64,000 bases of DNA from Pseudomonadota bacterium (GCA_018823285.1 JAHJIQ010000030.1:1-64000); one strand, 5' to 3'. Shown: positions 24,728 through 33,526, counted from the first letter of the stretch. The notes: generated from the sequence alone by a model not told the origin. Made by a program: numbers and translations.

Positions 24728-26001
24728 ACGCTGAATCCAGAGCCTTTCATGACGGCAGTACGGTGGTCCTCCTGCTGGCCGGCGGCATCGGCAGTCGGCT
24801 GAATGTTTTTGTCCAGTCCAGGGCGAAACCGGCGGTTCCTTTCGGCGGCCTCTACCGGATCATTGATTTTTCCTTGAGCAATGTGATGAATTCAGGGTTG
24901 AACCAGATCGGAGTGCTCACCCAGTATAAGCCTCTGTCCCTGATGCGTCATTTGCGCAGCGGCGAGGCCTGGGATTTCACCGGACGGAGCCGCGGGGTCA
25001 AGATCCTGCCGCCACGGACCGGATCGAAGGATTCGGACTGGTATAAGGGAACGGCCGATGCGGTGCGGCAGAACATCGATTTTCTGAAGTCCCACCCATC
25101 CAGCGAGGTGCTGATCCTCTCCGGAGACCATATCTATCAGATGGATCTGGCGAGAATGATTGATTTCCATCGCGAAAAGGAGGCCGACGTCACTGTGGCC
25201 ATGATGGAAGTCGATATCGACAAGATCCATCAGTTCGGGACCGGGATTACCGACCCGGACGGCCGGATTGTCGAATGGGAGGAGAAACCGGAAAAGCCGA
25301 GGACCAATCTCGCCTCGATGGGGATCTATGTCTTCGATACCGGGTATCTTCTTGAAACCCTTGAGCGCGACCGGCGGGAAATCGATTTCGGCATGCACAT
25401 TATCCCGACCGCCATTGCCAAGGACGACGTGTTTGCCTATCCATTCCAGGGATACTGGCGCGATGTCGGGACCATCCAGGCGTTCTGGGAAGCGAATATG
25501 GACATCATCAGGCCGGATTCCGGGATCTCGCCCCAGGCGTGGGGCATCTGTTCCAACCCCGAAACCGACGGGATGATCGCCGACCGGCCTCCGGCGAGGT
25601 TTGCTGCAGGCTGCAGAGTCAGGGGGTCGATGATCTCCGCCGGCTGCGTCATTGAAGGTGAGGTGGTCAACTCGGTTCTTTCTCCCGGTGTTGTGGTAAG
25701 AGCCGGGGCCTCGGTCCGGGACGCGGTTGTTTTCTCCGATTGCCTGATCGAAGCGGATGCGATGGTCGATCTTGCGGTGCTCGACCGCCGGGTGACGGTC
25801 AAAAAGGGGGCGGTGGTCGGCTGCGGCGAAGATAAAGAGTTGCCGAACCGTCTTTCACCAAAGCATCTGTTTACCGGCATCACCGTTGTCGGCAAGGAAG
25901 CGGTTGTTTCGGAGGGGATGAAAGTCGGCCGCAATTGTATTGTAAATCCAAATGCCAGGCCGGAGCCGGGGACGGTGATTGAGTCGGGCGGAACGTTTTA
26001 A
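24724..26001 (+). CDS. glgC: Glucose-1-phosphate adenylyltransferase
   Basis: This 425-residue protein has the intact loop LLAGGIGSRLN, AKPAVPFGGLYRIIDFSLSN, WYKGTADAVRQNIDFL, SGDHIYQMDL with the catalytic Asp, and a C-terminal left-handed beta-helix. It makes ADP-glucose for glycogen. It overlaps the preceding paralogue by 4 bp, and the pair should be made in equal amounts. No glgA or glgB is in the window. Confidence 0.87.
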   Translation: MNAESRAFHDGSTVVLLLAGGIGSRLNVFVQSRAKPAVPFGGLYRIIDFSLSNVMNSGLNQIGVLTQYKPLSLMRHLRSGEAWDFTGRSRGVKILPPRTGSKDSDWYKGTADAVRQNIDFLKSHPSSEVLILSGDHIYQMDLARMIDFHREKEADVTVAMMEVDIDKIHQFGTGITDPDGRIVEWEEKPEKPRTNLASMGIYVFDTGYLLETLERDRREIDFGMHIIPTAIAKDDVFAYPFQGYWRDVGTIQAFWEANMDIIRPDSGISPQAWGICSNPETDGMIADRPPARFAAGCRVRGSMISAGCVIEGEVVNSVLSPGVVVRAGASVRDAVVFSDCLIEADAMVDLAVLDRRVTVKKGAVVGCGEDKELPNRLSPKHLFTGITVVGKEAVVSEGMKVGRNCIVNPNARPEPGTVIESGGTF

Positions 26002-26051
26002 TATTTATGAAATTCAATACTATGTTAACTGATCGGGGGGATGGAGATAAT

Positions 26052-27179
26052 ATGAAATACGGAATTATAAGGGCCCTGGCCCTTTTGCTGACCGCATTGT
26101 TGATTGTGTCCTGTGGTGGTGACAAAAAAGACGGGAAGGCTGTCAGGATTGGCGTGGCCGGGTCGCACAGCGGGGATCTCGCTTCATACGGTTTGCCGAC
26201 GGTGAAGGCGGTCCGGATGGTCGTTGAAGAGGTGAACAGGAGCGGCGGCGTTTTGGGCAAGAAAGTTGAGCTTCTACAGGAAGATGACGTTTGCAAGCCG
26301 GAGGTGGCAACCAATACCGCGACCAAGCTGGTCTCGGAAAAAGTTGATGCGGTGATCGGCCACATCTGCAGCGGCGCCACCAAGGCGGCCCTGGGGATTT
26401 ACAAGGATGCCGGCATGGTCACCATCTCGCCGTCGGCTACCAACCCCGATCTGACCCAGAGCGGAGAGTATCCGAACTTCTTCAGGACCATCGCCTCCGA
26501 CGACGCCCAGGCGCGGCGCGAGGTTGACTTCGCCCTGACCGTGCTGAAGCTCAGAAAGATTGCGATCATTCACGACAAGGGCGATTACGGCAAGGGACTT
26601 GCCGAATTCGCAAAAGCGTTTGTCGAGAAAGATCCGCGGGCGAAGGTTGTTTTGTATGAGGGAGTAACCCCGGGGGCGGTTGATTATTCGGCCATTGTCC
26701 AGAAGATCAAGCGCTCCGGCGCCGGAGCGGTAATCTTCGGCGGCTACCATCCGGAGGCGTCCAAGATCGTGACCCAGATGCGGCAGAAGAGGCTCGACAC
26801 CATCTTCATTTCCGATGATGGTGTCAAGGACGACACCTTCATCAAGGTCGCCGGTAAATTCGCCGAAGGCGTCTATGCCACCGGCCCCATGGACACCTCG
26901 GACAACCCCCTGACCAAAAAGGCGGTTGCCGAACACAAAAAACTCTACAATGAGTCCCCCGGCGCCTTTTTCCTGAACGCCTACGCCGCGACCCAGGCGC
27001 TCCTGAACGCCATCGAAAAGGCGGGTTCCACCGACTACGCGGCAGTCACCGCCGCCCTGCGCAGCGAGTACGTGGAAACCCCGCTCGGCAGGATCAGCTT
27101 CGATGAGCGGGGAGACGCGATCGGAGTCGGCTTCTCCATGTTCCAGGTGGTGAACGGGAAGTATGTGGAAGTAAAATAG
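26052..27179 (+). CDS. livK: Branched-chain amino acid ABC transporter substrate-binding lipoprotein
   Basis: This 375-residue protein starts MKYGIIRALALLLTALLIVS followed by a lipobox Cys, so it is a lipid-anchored periplasmic binding protein. The mature part has IGVAGSHSGDLASYG, VGCNVDAV-like and AVIGHICSGATKAA segments typical of LivK/LivJ (periplasmic binding protein type 1 fold). The frame is open from 26007, but ATG 26052 with GGAG upstream gives the clean signal peptide. A strong terminator follows, and livHMGF lies 1.2 kb downstream. Confidence 0.88.
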   Translation: MKYGIIRALALLLTALLIVSCGGDKKDGKAVRIGVAGSHSGDLASYGLPTVKAVRMVVEEVNRSGGVLGKKVELLQEDDVCKPEVATNTATKLVSEKVDAVIGHICSGATKAALGIYKDAGMVTISPSATNPDLTQSGEYPNFFRTIASDDAQARREVDFALTVLKLRKIAIIHDKGDYGKGLAEFAKAFVEKDPRAKVVLYEGVTPGAVDYSAIVQKIKRSGAGAVIFGGYHPEASKIVTQMRQKRLDTIFISDDGVKDDTFIKVAGKFAEGVYATGPMDTSDNPLTKKAVAEHKKLYNESPGAFFLNAYAATQALLNAIEKAGSTDYAAVTAALRSEYVETPLGRISFDERGDAIGVGFSMFQVVNGKYVEVK

Positions 27180-27201
27180 AATGTGATTTGCATGTCTGAA
27201 A

Positions 27202-27231
27202 AAGGAGGCCGATCGGCCTCCTTTTTTTTTT
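27202..27231 (+). terminator. Rho-independent terminator of livK
   Basis: AAGGAGGCC-GATC-GGCCTCCTT forms a perfect 9-bp stem followed by nine T residues. Confidence 0.93.
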
Positions 27232-27419
27232 GCACCAAACAAGAGGGGATTCCGGAAATCATTGAAGTAGAAAAATATGTCAGGTAGAAATATAATTTAT
27301 TTTTCGTGCAAAGCACAATTGTGGTTTCTTCACGATGTTGTTGAGAGGGATTTGGGAATAGAGAATGTTTTATATCGATATTTTTAAAACTCTGGTCCCC
27401 CTGGCTTCGGTTGAAGATA

Positions 27420-27472
27420 TAGCTGAGTTGAGCAGCTTGTCTGCTCGTACGAAACTTATACCCGAAGGGTGA
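27420..27472. repeat. Dispersed repeat family C, single copy
   Basis: AGCTGAGTTGAGCAGCTTGT, then CTGCTCGTACGAAACTTATA and a CCCGAAGGGTG palindrome, matches 53247-53354 almost base for base. It ends one base before the next start codon and seems to have replaced the front of that gene. Confidence 0.85.
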
Positions 27473-27559
27473 ATGATTCTGATGAAAGAAATGAGCGGAA
27501 GAGTACAGGATCTGGCCGATATTGCACATCTGCGCCGTCTTCGGGAGGATGGTGTTTGA
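27473..27559 (+). pseudogene. C-terminal remnant of a nucleotidyltransferase (DUF6036/AbiEii-like)
   Basis: The 28-codon frame contains SGRVQDLADIAHLRRL, which resembles the GRPxDLADI.AL tail of many nucleotidyltransferase toxins. The catalytic GSxxD part is missing and a family C repeat sits where it should be. It ends one base before the next small gene, which fits a broken two-gene operon. Confidence 0.45.
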
Positions 27560-27560
27560 T

Positions 27561-27755
27561 ATGAGAGAGATGCTCGTCGGCAAAGGAGGGTTTTCGTACC
27601 ATGTCAGTGACGAACAGCTTGAGGCGTTTCAGTGTCTCACCCCTCTGCAGCGTCTGCAATGGGTGGATGATGCCCGCCGCTTTACCCTGATGGCCCGCAC
27701 ACCGGAGACAGCCGTGCGTCAAGAAAGATTGCGTCAGGGTAAAAGCATTGTCTGA
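27561..27755 (+). CDS. Small conserved hypothetical protein
   Basis: This 64-residue soluble protein (GGFSYHVSDEQLEAFQCLTP, then LQWVDDARRF) resembles short proteins found after nucleotidyltransferase genes in toxin-antitoxin-like pairs. The role is unproven. ATG 27561 follows the stop of the remnant by one base. With its partner broken, it may be an orphan. Confidence 0.55.
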   Translation: MREMLVGKGGFSYHVSDEQLEAFQCLTPLQRLQWVDDARRFTLMARTPETAVRQERLRQGKSIV

Positions 27756-27835
27756 AAAGAGAGGAGCTGCTTAATTGGGTGCCCGGATGAGATTTTTTTC
27801 TTGAAAGAGAAAAATATCTGAAAAACTGATGGGAA

Positions 27836-28159
27836 TCACCCCGAATTTATTCTTGAACGGTCCCGCCCGAGGTCCCACTTGGTGAGGACCAGATTTCGGT
27901 TTTCCTCTTCTTCCACCAGCTGGTAAAATTTGCACTCGGTGCATTTGATAAATTTAAAGGCGATGATGTTCAGGTTGTTGCAGCTGGTGTTTTCGATCAT
28001 CCAGCAGAACCGGCCTGCCGCCTGACCACCATTCACCCCATCGAACTCCTGGTCGATGGTTGCCGGGCAGACCCCTTCCGTTTCGGCTTTCCGGCCTCCC
28101 GGCTCACGGCCGCAATCCTTGAATTCCCAACAGTTTACTCTCTTTCTCATAGTGTTCAT
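27836..28159 (-). CDS. Two-CW-type cysteine-rich protein
   Basis: This 107-residue protein has NCWEFKDCGREPGG, GVCPA, FCWMI and CTECKFYQLV, the repeated CW and CxxC pattern of small proteins frequent in Desulfobacterota. It probably binds a metal or cluster; the function is unknown. It points away from the liv genes and lies between livK and livH. Met at 28150 is an alternative start. Confidence 0.75.
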   Translation of the reverse strand: MNTMRKRVNCWEFKDCGREPGGRKAETEGVCPATIDQEFDGVNGGQAAGRFCWMIENTSCNNLNIIAFKFIKCTECKFYQLVEEEENRNLVLTKWDLGRDRSRINSG

Positions 28160-28190
28160 TTACCGATTGTTGTGTTTTTGAGAAAAAAAA

Positions 28191-28256
28191 CCTTACAACT
28201 TAATTGATTTCGTGTCTGTAGGAAATTGCTGATTTTTTTGTAGGGAAAACCTTACA
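28191..28256. promoter_or_regulatory. Possible operator: repeated CCTTACA / TGTAGGG
   Basis: TGTAGGG-AAAA-CCTTACA at 28239-28256 is a near-perfect palindrome, and further CCTTACA (28191) and TGTAGG (28217) copies lie within 50 bp upstream. This lies between the two-CW gene and livH and could bind a dimeric regulator. No regulator gene is adjacent. Confidence 0.3.
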
Positions 28257-28414
28257 CGCGGTTGCCTTTTTCTGCCGCCTGTTGCGCTGGAGTGGTTCCA
28301 AAAAGAATTGAGAATATTTACTTGTTCGTTTTTTTCTGGTTTGTTATCGGGAACGATGATTTGGTTGTGCATGGGCGGATCCGGTTTAATTCGACAATAC
28401 AAAAAAGAGAACAA

Positions 28415-29317
28415 GTGGATTATTTTCTGGAGTTGTTTTTCAGCGGCCTGACCCGGGGCAGTATCTATGCCCTGATCGCTCTCGGCTATACCATGGTCTA
28501 CGGGATCATCGGGCTGATCAATTTCGCCCATGGCGAGATCTATATGATCGGCGCTTTTACCGCTCTGATCACGGCAAGTGTCCTCACCGTGCTCGGTTTG
28601 AATCAGCTGGCGATTCTTCTCTGTGCGGGTCTTGCTGCAATGGTCTATGCGGCTGCCTATGGGTACACCATCGAGAAGGTGGCCTATAAGCCATTGCGCC
28701 GTGCGCCGCGTCTGTCGCCCCTGATCAGCGCCATCGGGATGTCGATCTTTCTGCAGAATTATGTGCTCCTCGCCCAGACCTCCGATTTTTTGCCGTTTCC
28801 GGCATTGATCCCCGAGATGCCTTTCATGGAACCCTATGTGAATATTGTCGGCACCTCTGACCTGGCGATTCTTCTGGTTACCTCGGTGGTCATGGTGATT
28901 TTAACCCTGATTATCAAATTCACCCGGATCGGCAAGGCGATGCGGGCCACCGCCCAGGACCGGAAGATGGCGATGCTGGTCGGTATTGATGTCAACCGGG
29001 TCATCTCGATGACCTTTGTGATCGGCTCCGCCCTGGCCGCGATCGGCGGGCTGCTCATCGCTTCCCATATCGGGCAGATCAATTTCTACATCGGTTTTCT
29101 GGCCGGGATCAAGGCCTTCACTGCCGCAGTACTCGGCGGCATCGGGTCGGTGCCGGGTGCGGTCCTCGGCAGCCTGATCCTCGGCTGGACCGAGAGTTTT
29201 GCCACCGGCTATGTGTCCAGTGACTATGAAGATGTCTTTGCCTTCACCTTGCTGGTGCTGATCCTGATTTTCCGGCCGGCGGGAATCCTGGGCAAGAAGG
29301 ACAACAAGAAGGTTTAG
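28415..29317 (+). CDS. livH: Branched-chain amino acid ABC transporter permease LivH
   Basis: This 300-residue membrane protein has the LivH hallmarks GLTRGSIYALIALGYTMVYGI, NFAHGEIYMIGAF and AAVLGGIGSVPGAVLGSLIL. It forms the transport channel with LivM. The open frame runs back to 28262, but GTG 28415, with AGAGA 5 bp upstream, gives VDYFLELFFSGLT, the normal family start. The stop is 2 bp before livM. Confidence 0.9.
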   Translation: MDYFLELFFSGLTRGSIYALIALGYTMVYGIIGLINFAHGEIYMIGAFTALITASVLTVLGLNQLAILLCAGLAAMVYAAAYGYTIEKVAYKPLRRAPRLSPLISAIGMSIFLQNYVLLAQTSDFLPFPALIPEMPFMEPYVNIVGTSDLAILLVTSVVMVILTLIIKFTRIGKAMRATAQDRKMAMLVGIDVNRVISMTFVIGSALAAIGGLLIASHIGQINFYIGFLAGIKAFTAAVLGGIGSVPGAVLGSLILGWTESFATGYVSSDYEDVFAFTLLVLILIFRPAGILGKKDNKKV

Positions 29318-29319
29318 GG

Positions 29320-30546
29320 ATGCAGGTTTTGCTGAAGATCAAGGATGAAATAAAAAAGTCAGGGCTCTTGGCGATCTGGTTCATGTTCCTGACCTTTCCG
29401 ATCCTGGTTGTCAAGGTCAACCCCATAGAGGGAGTGATCCTGTGGCGGTGGCAGAATATGTTTCTGGTCGGGGCGGGCAGTTTTTTTCTCTCCATGCTGG
29501 GGCGCTATCTCCTGCAGCGAAAGGAAGAGGGGCGAAGGGTGGCCGGTTTCGGCACTGCCGAAGCCGGGATCAGGAAGCTGCTCGCCGAGCCCAGGTTTTC
29601 CCTGCCGGGGTTATGTATTGTCTGTGGTTTCGTGCTGGGCTTTCCCTTTCTCTTTTCCGCCTATCAGACCAACATCATGACCACCGCCCTGATGTATGTG
29701 GTGCTCGGTCTCGGGCTCAATATCGTGGTGGGGCTGGCCGGGCTTCTTGATCTCGGCTATGTCGCCTTCTATGCGGTGGGGGCGTACAGCTACGCCCTTC
29801 TGAACTATCATTTCGGCATTGGTTTCTGGCTCGCTCTACCTATCGGCGCAGTGCTCGGGGCGACCTTCGGCATCCTTCTCGGCTTTCCGGTACTGCGGCT
29901 GCGGGGCGATTATCTGGCCATCGTGACCCTCGGCTTCGGAGAGATCATCCGGCTCGTCATGGAGAACTGGAATGAATTTTCCTTCGGTCCCAGCGGGATT
30001 GCCAATATCCCGAGGCCGGGACTGTTCGGGGCAGAGCTCTCCCTGCAGTCGGCGATCATCTATCTCTACTATCTGGTGGTCGGGCTGGTTGTTTTTACGG
30101 TTTTTGTGGTGAATCGGCTGCAGGATTCCCGGATCGGCCGGGCCTGGCTCGCCCTCCGGGAGGATGAGATCGCCTGTCAGGCCATGGGGATCGACAAGAC
30201 GAAAACCAAGCTGACCGCCTTTGCCATGGGGGCCACCTGGGCCGGGATGGTCGGGGTGATCTTTGCAGCCAAGACCACCTTCATCAATCCGGCGAGTTTC
30301 ACTTTCCTGGAATCGGCCATTATCCTCTCGATTGTTGTCCTGGGCGGCATGGGCTCCATTGCCGGGGTGGTCATCGGCGCCCTGGTTCTGGTCCTGCTTC
30401 CCGAATATCTGCGTGCTTTCGCCGATTACCGGATGCTGATCTTCGGGGCGATCATGGTGGTGATGATGATTTTCCGGCCCCAGGGGATCATCCGTAATGT
30501 CCGCAGGGTCTATACATTTCATGGTGAAGAGGGCGACGTCGAATGA
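29320..30546 (+). CDS. livM: Branched-chain amino acid ABC transporter permease LivM
   Basis: This 408-residue permease has about ten hydrophobic segments, GLGLNIVVGLAGLLDLGYVAFYAVGAY, the conserved RLRGDYLAIVTLGFGEIIRL loop and VVLGGMGSIAGVVIGAL. It has an N-terminal extension of about 100 residues with extra membrane segments, as in E. coli LivM. It overlaps livG by 4 bp. Confidence 0.92.
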   Translation: MQVLLKIKDEIKKSGLLAIWFMFLTFPILVVKVNPIEGVILWRWQNMFLVGAGSFFLSMLGRYLLQRKEEGRRVAGFGTAEAGIRKLLAEPRFSLPGLCIVCGFVLGFPFLFSAYQTNIMTTALMYVVLGLGLNIVVGLAGLLDLGYVAFYAVGAYSYALLNYHFGIGFWLALPIGAVLGATFGILLGFPVLRLRGDYLAIVTLGFGEIIRLVMENWNEFSFGPSGIANIPRPGLFGAELSLQSAIIYLYYLVVGLVVFTVFVVNRLQDSRIGRAWLALREDEIACQAMGIDKTKTKLTAFAMGATWAGMVGVIFAAKTTFINPASFTFLESAIILSIVVLGGMGSIAGVVIGALVLVLLPEYLRAFADYRMLIFGAIMVVMMIFRPQGIIRNVRRVYTFHGEEGDVE

Positions 30547-31328
30547 ACGGAACCATCCTCAGCGTGAAGAAACTCACCATGGAGTTTGGCGGGCTTCGGG
30601 CCCTGGACGGGATTGATATCGATGTCCGGGCGGGAGAGATCGTCGCCCTGATCGGTCCCAACGGCGCAGGCAAGACTACCTTCTTCAACTGCATCACCGG
30701 AATCTACGAACCCACCGGTGGCGAGATTTCCTGCGTCGGACCGGGAAGGGACGAGGTGCGGTTGAACGGTCTGAAACCGAATCTGGTCACCGAACATGGT
30801 CTTGCCAGGACCTTTCAGAATATCCGCCTCTTCCCGGACATGAGTGTTCTTGAGAATGTGATGATCGGCTGCCATTGCCGCACGCGATCCGGGATATTCG
30901 GCGCGATCTTCAGGAACCGCAACACCGTTTTGGAAGAGTGCGAAATTGTCGCGAAAAGTTACCGGTTACTGAAGAAGATCGGCATTGCCGGGTATGTGAA
31001 TGAACTGGCCGGGAACCTCCCTTACGGGATCCAGCGGCGTTTGGAGATCGCCCGGGCTCTCGCCACCGACCCCTTCCTGCTGCTGCTTGACGAACCGGCG
31101 GCCGGGATGAACCCCCAGGAAACTGCGGAACTCGATGAACTCATCGTCCGGATCCGTGATGAAGAGGGGATTTCAATCCTGATGATCGAGCATGATATGA
31201 AACTGGTGATGAGCCTATCCGACCGGATCGTGGTGATGGATTACGGAAGGAAGATTGCGGAAGGGAATGCCGAAGAGGTGCGGAATGATCCAGTGGTGAT
31301 CAAGGCCTATCTGGGTGAGGAGTTCTGA
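30543..31328 (+). CDS. livG: Branched-chain amino acid ABC transporter ATPase LivG
   Basis: This 261-residue ATPase has Walker A GPNGAGKTTFFNC, Walker B LLLLDEPAAGMNP and the H-loop EHDMKLVM. The signature is LPYGIQRRLEIARAL rather than LSGGQ, which is usual for LivG. It energises uptake with LivF. Its stop overlaps the livF start by one base. Confidence 0.94.
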   Translation: MNGTILSVKKLTMEFGGLRALDGIDIDVRAGEIVALIGPNGAGKTTFFNCITGIYEPTGGEISCVGPGRDEVRLNGLKPNLVTEHGLARTFQNIRLFPDMSVLENVMIGCHCRTRSGIFGAIFRNRNTVLEECEIVAKSYRLLKKIGIAGYVNELAGNLPYGIQRRLEIARALATDPFLLLLDEPAAGMNPQETAELDELIVRIRDEEGISILMIEHDMKLVMSLSDRIVVMDYGRKIAEGNAEEVRNDPVVIKAYLGEEF

Positions 31329-32035
31329 TGCTGCGATTGTCCGGGGTAAAGACATATTACGGGGCGATCGAGGCGCTGCGGGGGGTTGATCTTGAGATCC
31401 GCAAGGGCGAGATCATCACCCTGATCGGCGGCAACGGCGCGGGGAAGACCACCACCCTGATGTCGATCTCGGGGATTGTTCCGCCCCGGGAGGGGAAGAT
31501 TGTTTTTGCAGGAGAAGAGCTCAATGGCCTGCCCCCTGACCGGATTGTTGCAGCCGGAATCAGTCAGGTGCCGGAGGGCCGGCATATTTTCCCAGACCTC
31601 ACCGTGCTTGAGAATCTGGACCTGGGGGCGTTTTTACGCAATGACCGGGCCGCAATCAGGCAGGATCTGGCGTACGTCATGGACCTTTTTCCGATCTTGG
31701 CCGAGCGTCGCAACCAGCTTGGCGGCACCTTAAGCGGAGGCGAGCAGCAGATGCTCGCGATCTCACGGGCGCTGATGGCGCGGCCGAAGCTGCTCCTGCT
31801 GGACGAGCCCTCTCTCGGGCTTGCCCCGCTAATCATCCGGCAGATCTTCGAGATCATCAGACGGATCAACAGCGAGCACGGCACCACTATCTTCCTGGTC
31901 GAGCAGAACGCGAACCTCGCGCTCCATGTGGCCCACCGGGGCTATGTGATGGGAAACGGCCGGGTGACGATGTCGGGGGAATCGGCCGACCTGCTCGGCG
32001 ATGACCGCGTCAAGAGTGCCTATCTTGGGGTTTAA
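31328..32035 (+). CDS. livF: Branched-chain amino acid ABC transporter ATPase LivF
   Basis: This 235-residue ATPase has Walker A GGNGAGKTTTLMS, signature LSGGEQQMLAISRAL, Walker B LLLLDEPSLGLAP and VEQNANLALHVAHRGYVM, typical of LivF. It is the last gene of the liv operon and is followed by an inverted AAGAGTTAAGA-type repeat. Confidence 0.94.
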   Translation: MLRLSGVKTYYGAIEALRGVDLEIRKGEIITLIGGNGAGKTTTLMSISGIVPPREGKIVFAGEELNGLPPDRIVAAGISQVPEGRHIFPDLTVLENLDLGAFLRNDRAAIRQDLAYVMDLFPILAERRNQLGGTLSGGEQQMLAISRALMARPKLLLLDEPSLGLAPLIIRQIFEIIRRINSEHGTTIFLVEQNANLALHVAHRGYVMGNGRVTMSGESADLLGDDRVKSAYLGV

Positions 32036-32116
32036 AGAATGAAGAGTTAAGAGTGAAGAATGAAGAGTGATACGAAACAACAATTCTTAACTCTTCATTT
32101 TTAATTCTACATTCCA
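32036..32116. repeat. AT-rich inverted repeat after livF
   Basis: AATGAAGAGTTAAGAGTGAA-type sequence is followed by the complementary CTTAACTCTTCATTTTTAAT arm. It resembles the hairpin after the cyclophilin gene (3944) and may stop transcription between livF and the vapC remnant on the other strand. Confidence 0.55.
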
Positions 32117-32148
32117 GCTATGGCGCCAGCCATGTGTTTTACCCTGTG

Positions 32149-32358
32149 TTAGATGCGGAGCAAACCGTCGATTCGAGCAAAATGGGCATCAAGGGTGTAG
32201 AGTTTGAGACCATGTTGGAAAGCCGTGGCTGCAATCCAGATGTCATTCGTGGGGATCGGGGTGCCTGCATTTTTCAATTGGTTCAGGACCGAGCAGTAGA
32301 ACTCGGCTGTTCCCTCATCAACTGGAAATAAATTCACCCTCGGCGAGTCAAGAAACTG
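32149..32358 (-). pseudogene. Truncated VapC-type PIN toxin
   Basis: The frame encodes only the second half of a PIN toxin: FLDSPRVNLFPVDEGTAEFY, then GTPIPTNDIWIAATA and TLDAHFARIDGL, with the later acidic residues in place. The first half, with the first Asp, and the antitoxin gene are missing. It stops against a TAA at 32359, just beside the left end of the transposase element, so the element or a deletion probably removed the rest. Confidence 0.8.
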
Positions 32359-32380
32359 TTAATTAATGTAATGTAATGTT

Positions 32381-33526
32381 AATGCGGGACGATCTTAAAT
32401 AAATAACTATCTTGATTGTTGGCGGCTTTAATGCGGGACGATCTTAAATAAATAACTATCTTGATTGTTGGCGGCTTTATTGGTAGAAATGCACTCATGC
32501 CACGCACAGCAAGACTCGACGCCCCAGGGGTGTTTCACCATGTAATGATTCGTGGGATTGAGCGCCGTAACATATTTAGAAATAAGAAGGACCGCGAAGA
32601 TTTTCTGGAACGGCTTGGAAGACTGCTTCCGGAAACACATACCGCTTGTTATGGCTGGTCATTTCTCTCTAATCACGCCCACTTCCTGTTCCGAACCGGA
32701 GATATCCCTCTTTCTAACCTGATGAGAAGGTTGCTGACCGGCTATGTCATCAGCTTTAATCGGCGTCATAAGCGTCATGGTCAGCTGTTTCAGAATCGAT
32801 TCAAATCAATTGTGTGCCAGGAGGAAGTCTATCTCAAGGAACTGGTTCGTTATATTCATTTGAATCCCATTCGGGCCGGGCTGGTCACCGATATTGAGCA
32901 ATTGGATAGATATCCGTACTGTGGTCATAGTGCGCTCATGGGTCTGGTTTCGAGAGCATGGCAAGGAACGGATTATGTTCTCTCTTCATTCAACAAAACG
33001 TACCACGCCGCGCGTCTTGCCTACCGTTCATATATGGAAGAAGGACTTCAACAGGGACGCCGGACGGAATTGGTTGGCGGCGGTCTGGTGCGAAGTCTCG
33101 GTGGTTGGAAGGAAGTTAAACGCCTGACGTCCGGGGCGCGAGACCATAGCATGGGCGACGAGCGGATATTGGGAGAATCAGATTTTGTTGAAGCTGCACT
33201 TTCTCAAGCAGAAGAAGCCCTTGAGAGACGCTATAAACTGAGGTCCCTTGGGTATGATTTGCCTCGTCTAGCTGAAAGGGCTGCGGAAATTTTTGGGATA
33301 GACGTTGAAGAGATATATTCTCCAGGGCGCAAAGATCGTAAAGTGAAGGCGAGAAGTCTTGTCTGCTTCTGGGCTGCGAGGGAACTCGGGATCTCATTAA
33401 CGGAATTAGCTCGCGCATTCGGAATGAGTGTCCCCGGCATCGGCTATGCGGTGGAAAGAGGCGAAAAGCTCGTGAAGCAGAACAAATTCACTTTGTCATA
33501 ATTTGTTAGTTATTTAGGATCGTCCC
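32381..33526 (+). mobile_element. REP-associated tyrosine transposase unit with inverted ends
   Basis: GGGACGATCTTAAATAA on the left (32385 and again 32434) is the inverse of TTATTTAGGATCGTCCC-type sequence at 33509-33526 on the right, with one mismatch and a small insertion. The left end is present twice in a perfect 49-bp tandem duplication (32381-32429, 32430-32478). Between the ends lies one transposase gene. Confidence 0.75.
32497..33501 (+). CDS. REP-associated tyrosine transposase (RAYT, Y1 HUH family)
   Basis: This 334-residue protein starts MPRTARLDAPGVFHHVMIRG, has the HUH metal site SNHAHFLF and the region with the catalytic Tyr, ELVRYIHLNPIRAGLV. The C-terminal part (about 250-330: SLVCFWAARELGISLTELAR) resembles the DnaA domain IV helix-turn-helix found in a long class of these proteins. 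RAYTs process single-stranded DNA at REP palindromes. ATG 32497 is used because the family begins there. The gene looks complete. Confidence 0.92.
   Translation: MPRTARLDAPGVFHHVMIRGIERRNIFRNKKDREDFLERLGRLLPETHTACYGWSFLSNHAHFLFRTGDIPLSNLMRRLLTGYVISFNRRHKRHGQLFQNRFKSIVCQEEVYLKELVRYIHLNPIRAGLVTDIEQLDRYPYCGHSALMGLVSRAWQGTDYVLSSFNKTYHAARLAYRSYMEEGLQQGRRTELVGGGLVRSLGGWKEVKRLTSGARDHSMGDERILGESDFVEAALSQAEEALERRYKLRSLGYDLPRLAERAAEIFGIDVEEIYSPGRKDRKVKARSLVCFWAARELGISLTELARAFGMSVPGIGYAVERGEKLVKQNKFTLS

Noticed and set aside
23618..25398. Long minus-strand open frames within the glgC genes
   Set aside because: Shadow frames caused by GC-rich codon use; both glgC homologues on the + strand are unambiguous.
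28262..28414. Upstream extension of livH
   Set aside because: The extra 51 residues do not match LivH and a GTG with ribosome site starts the conserved part.
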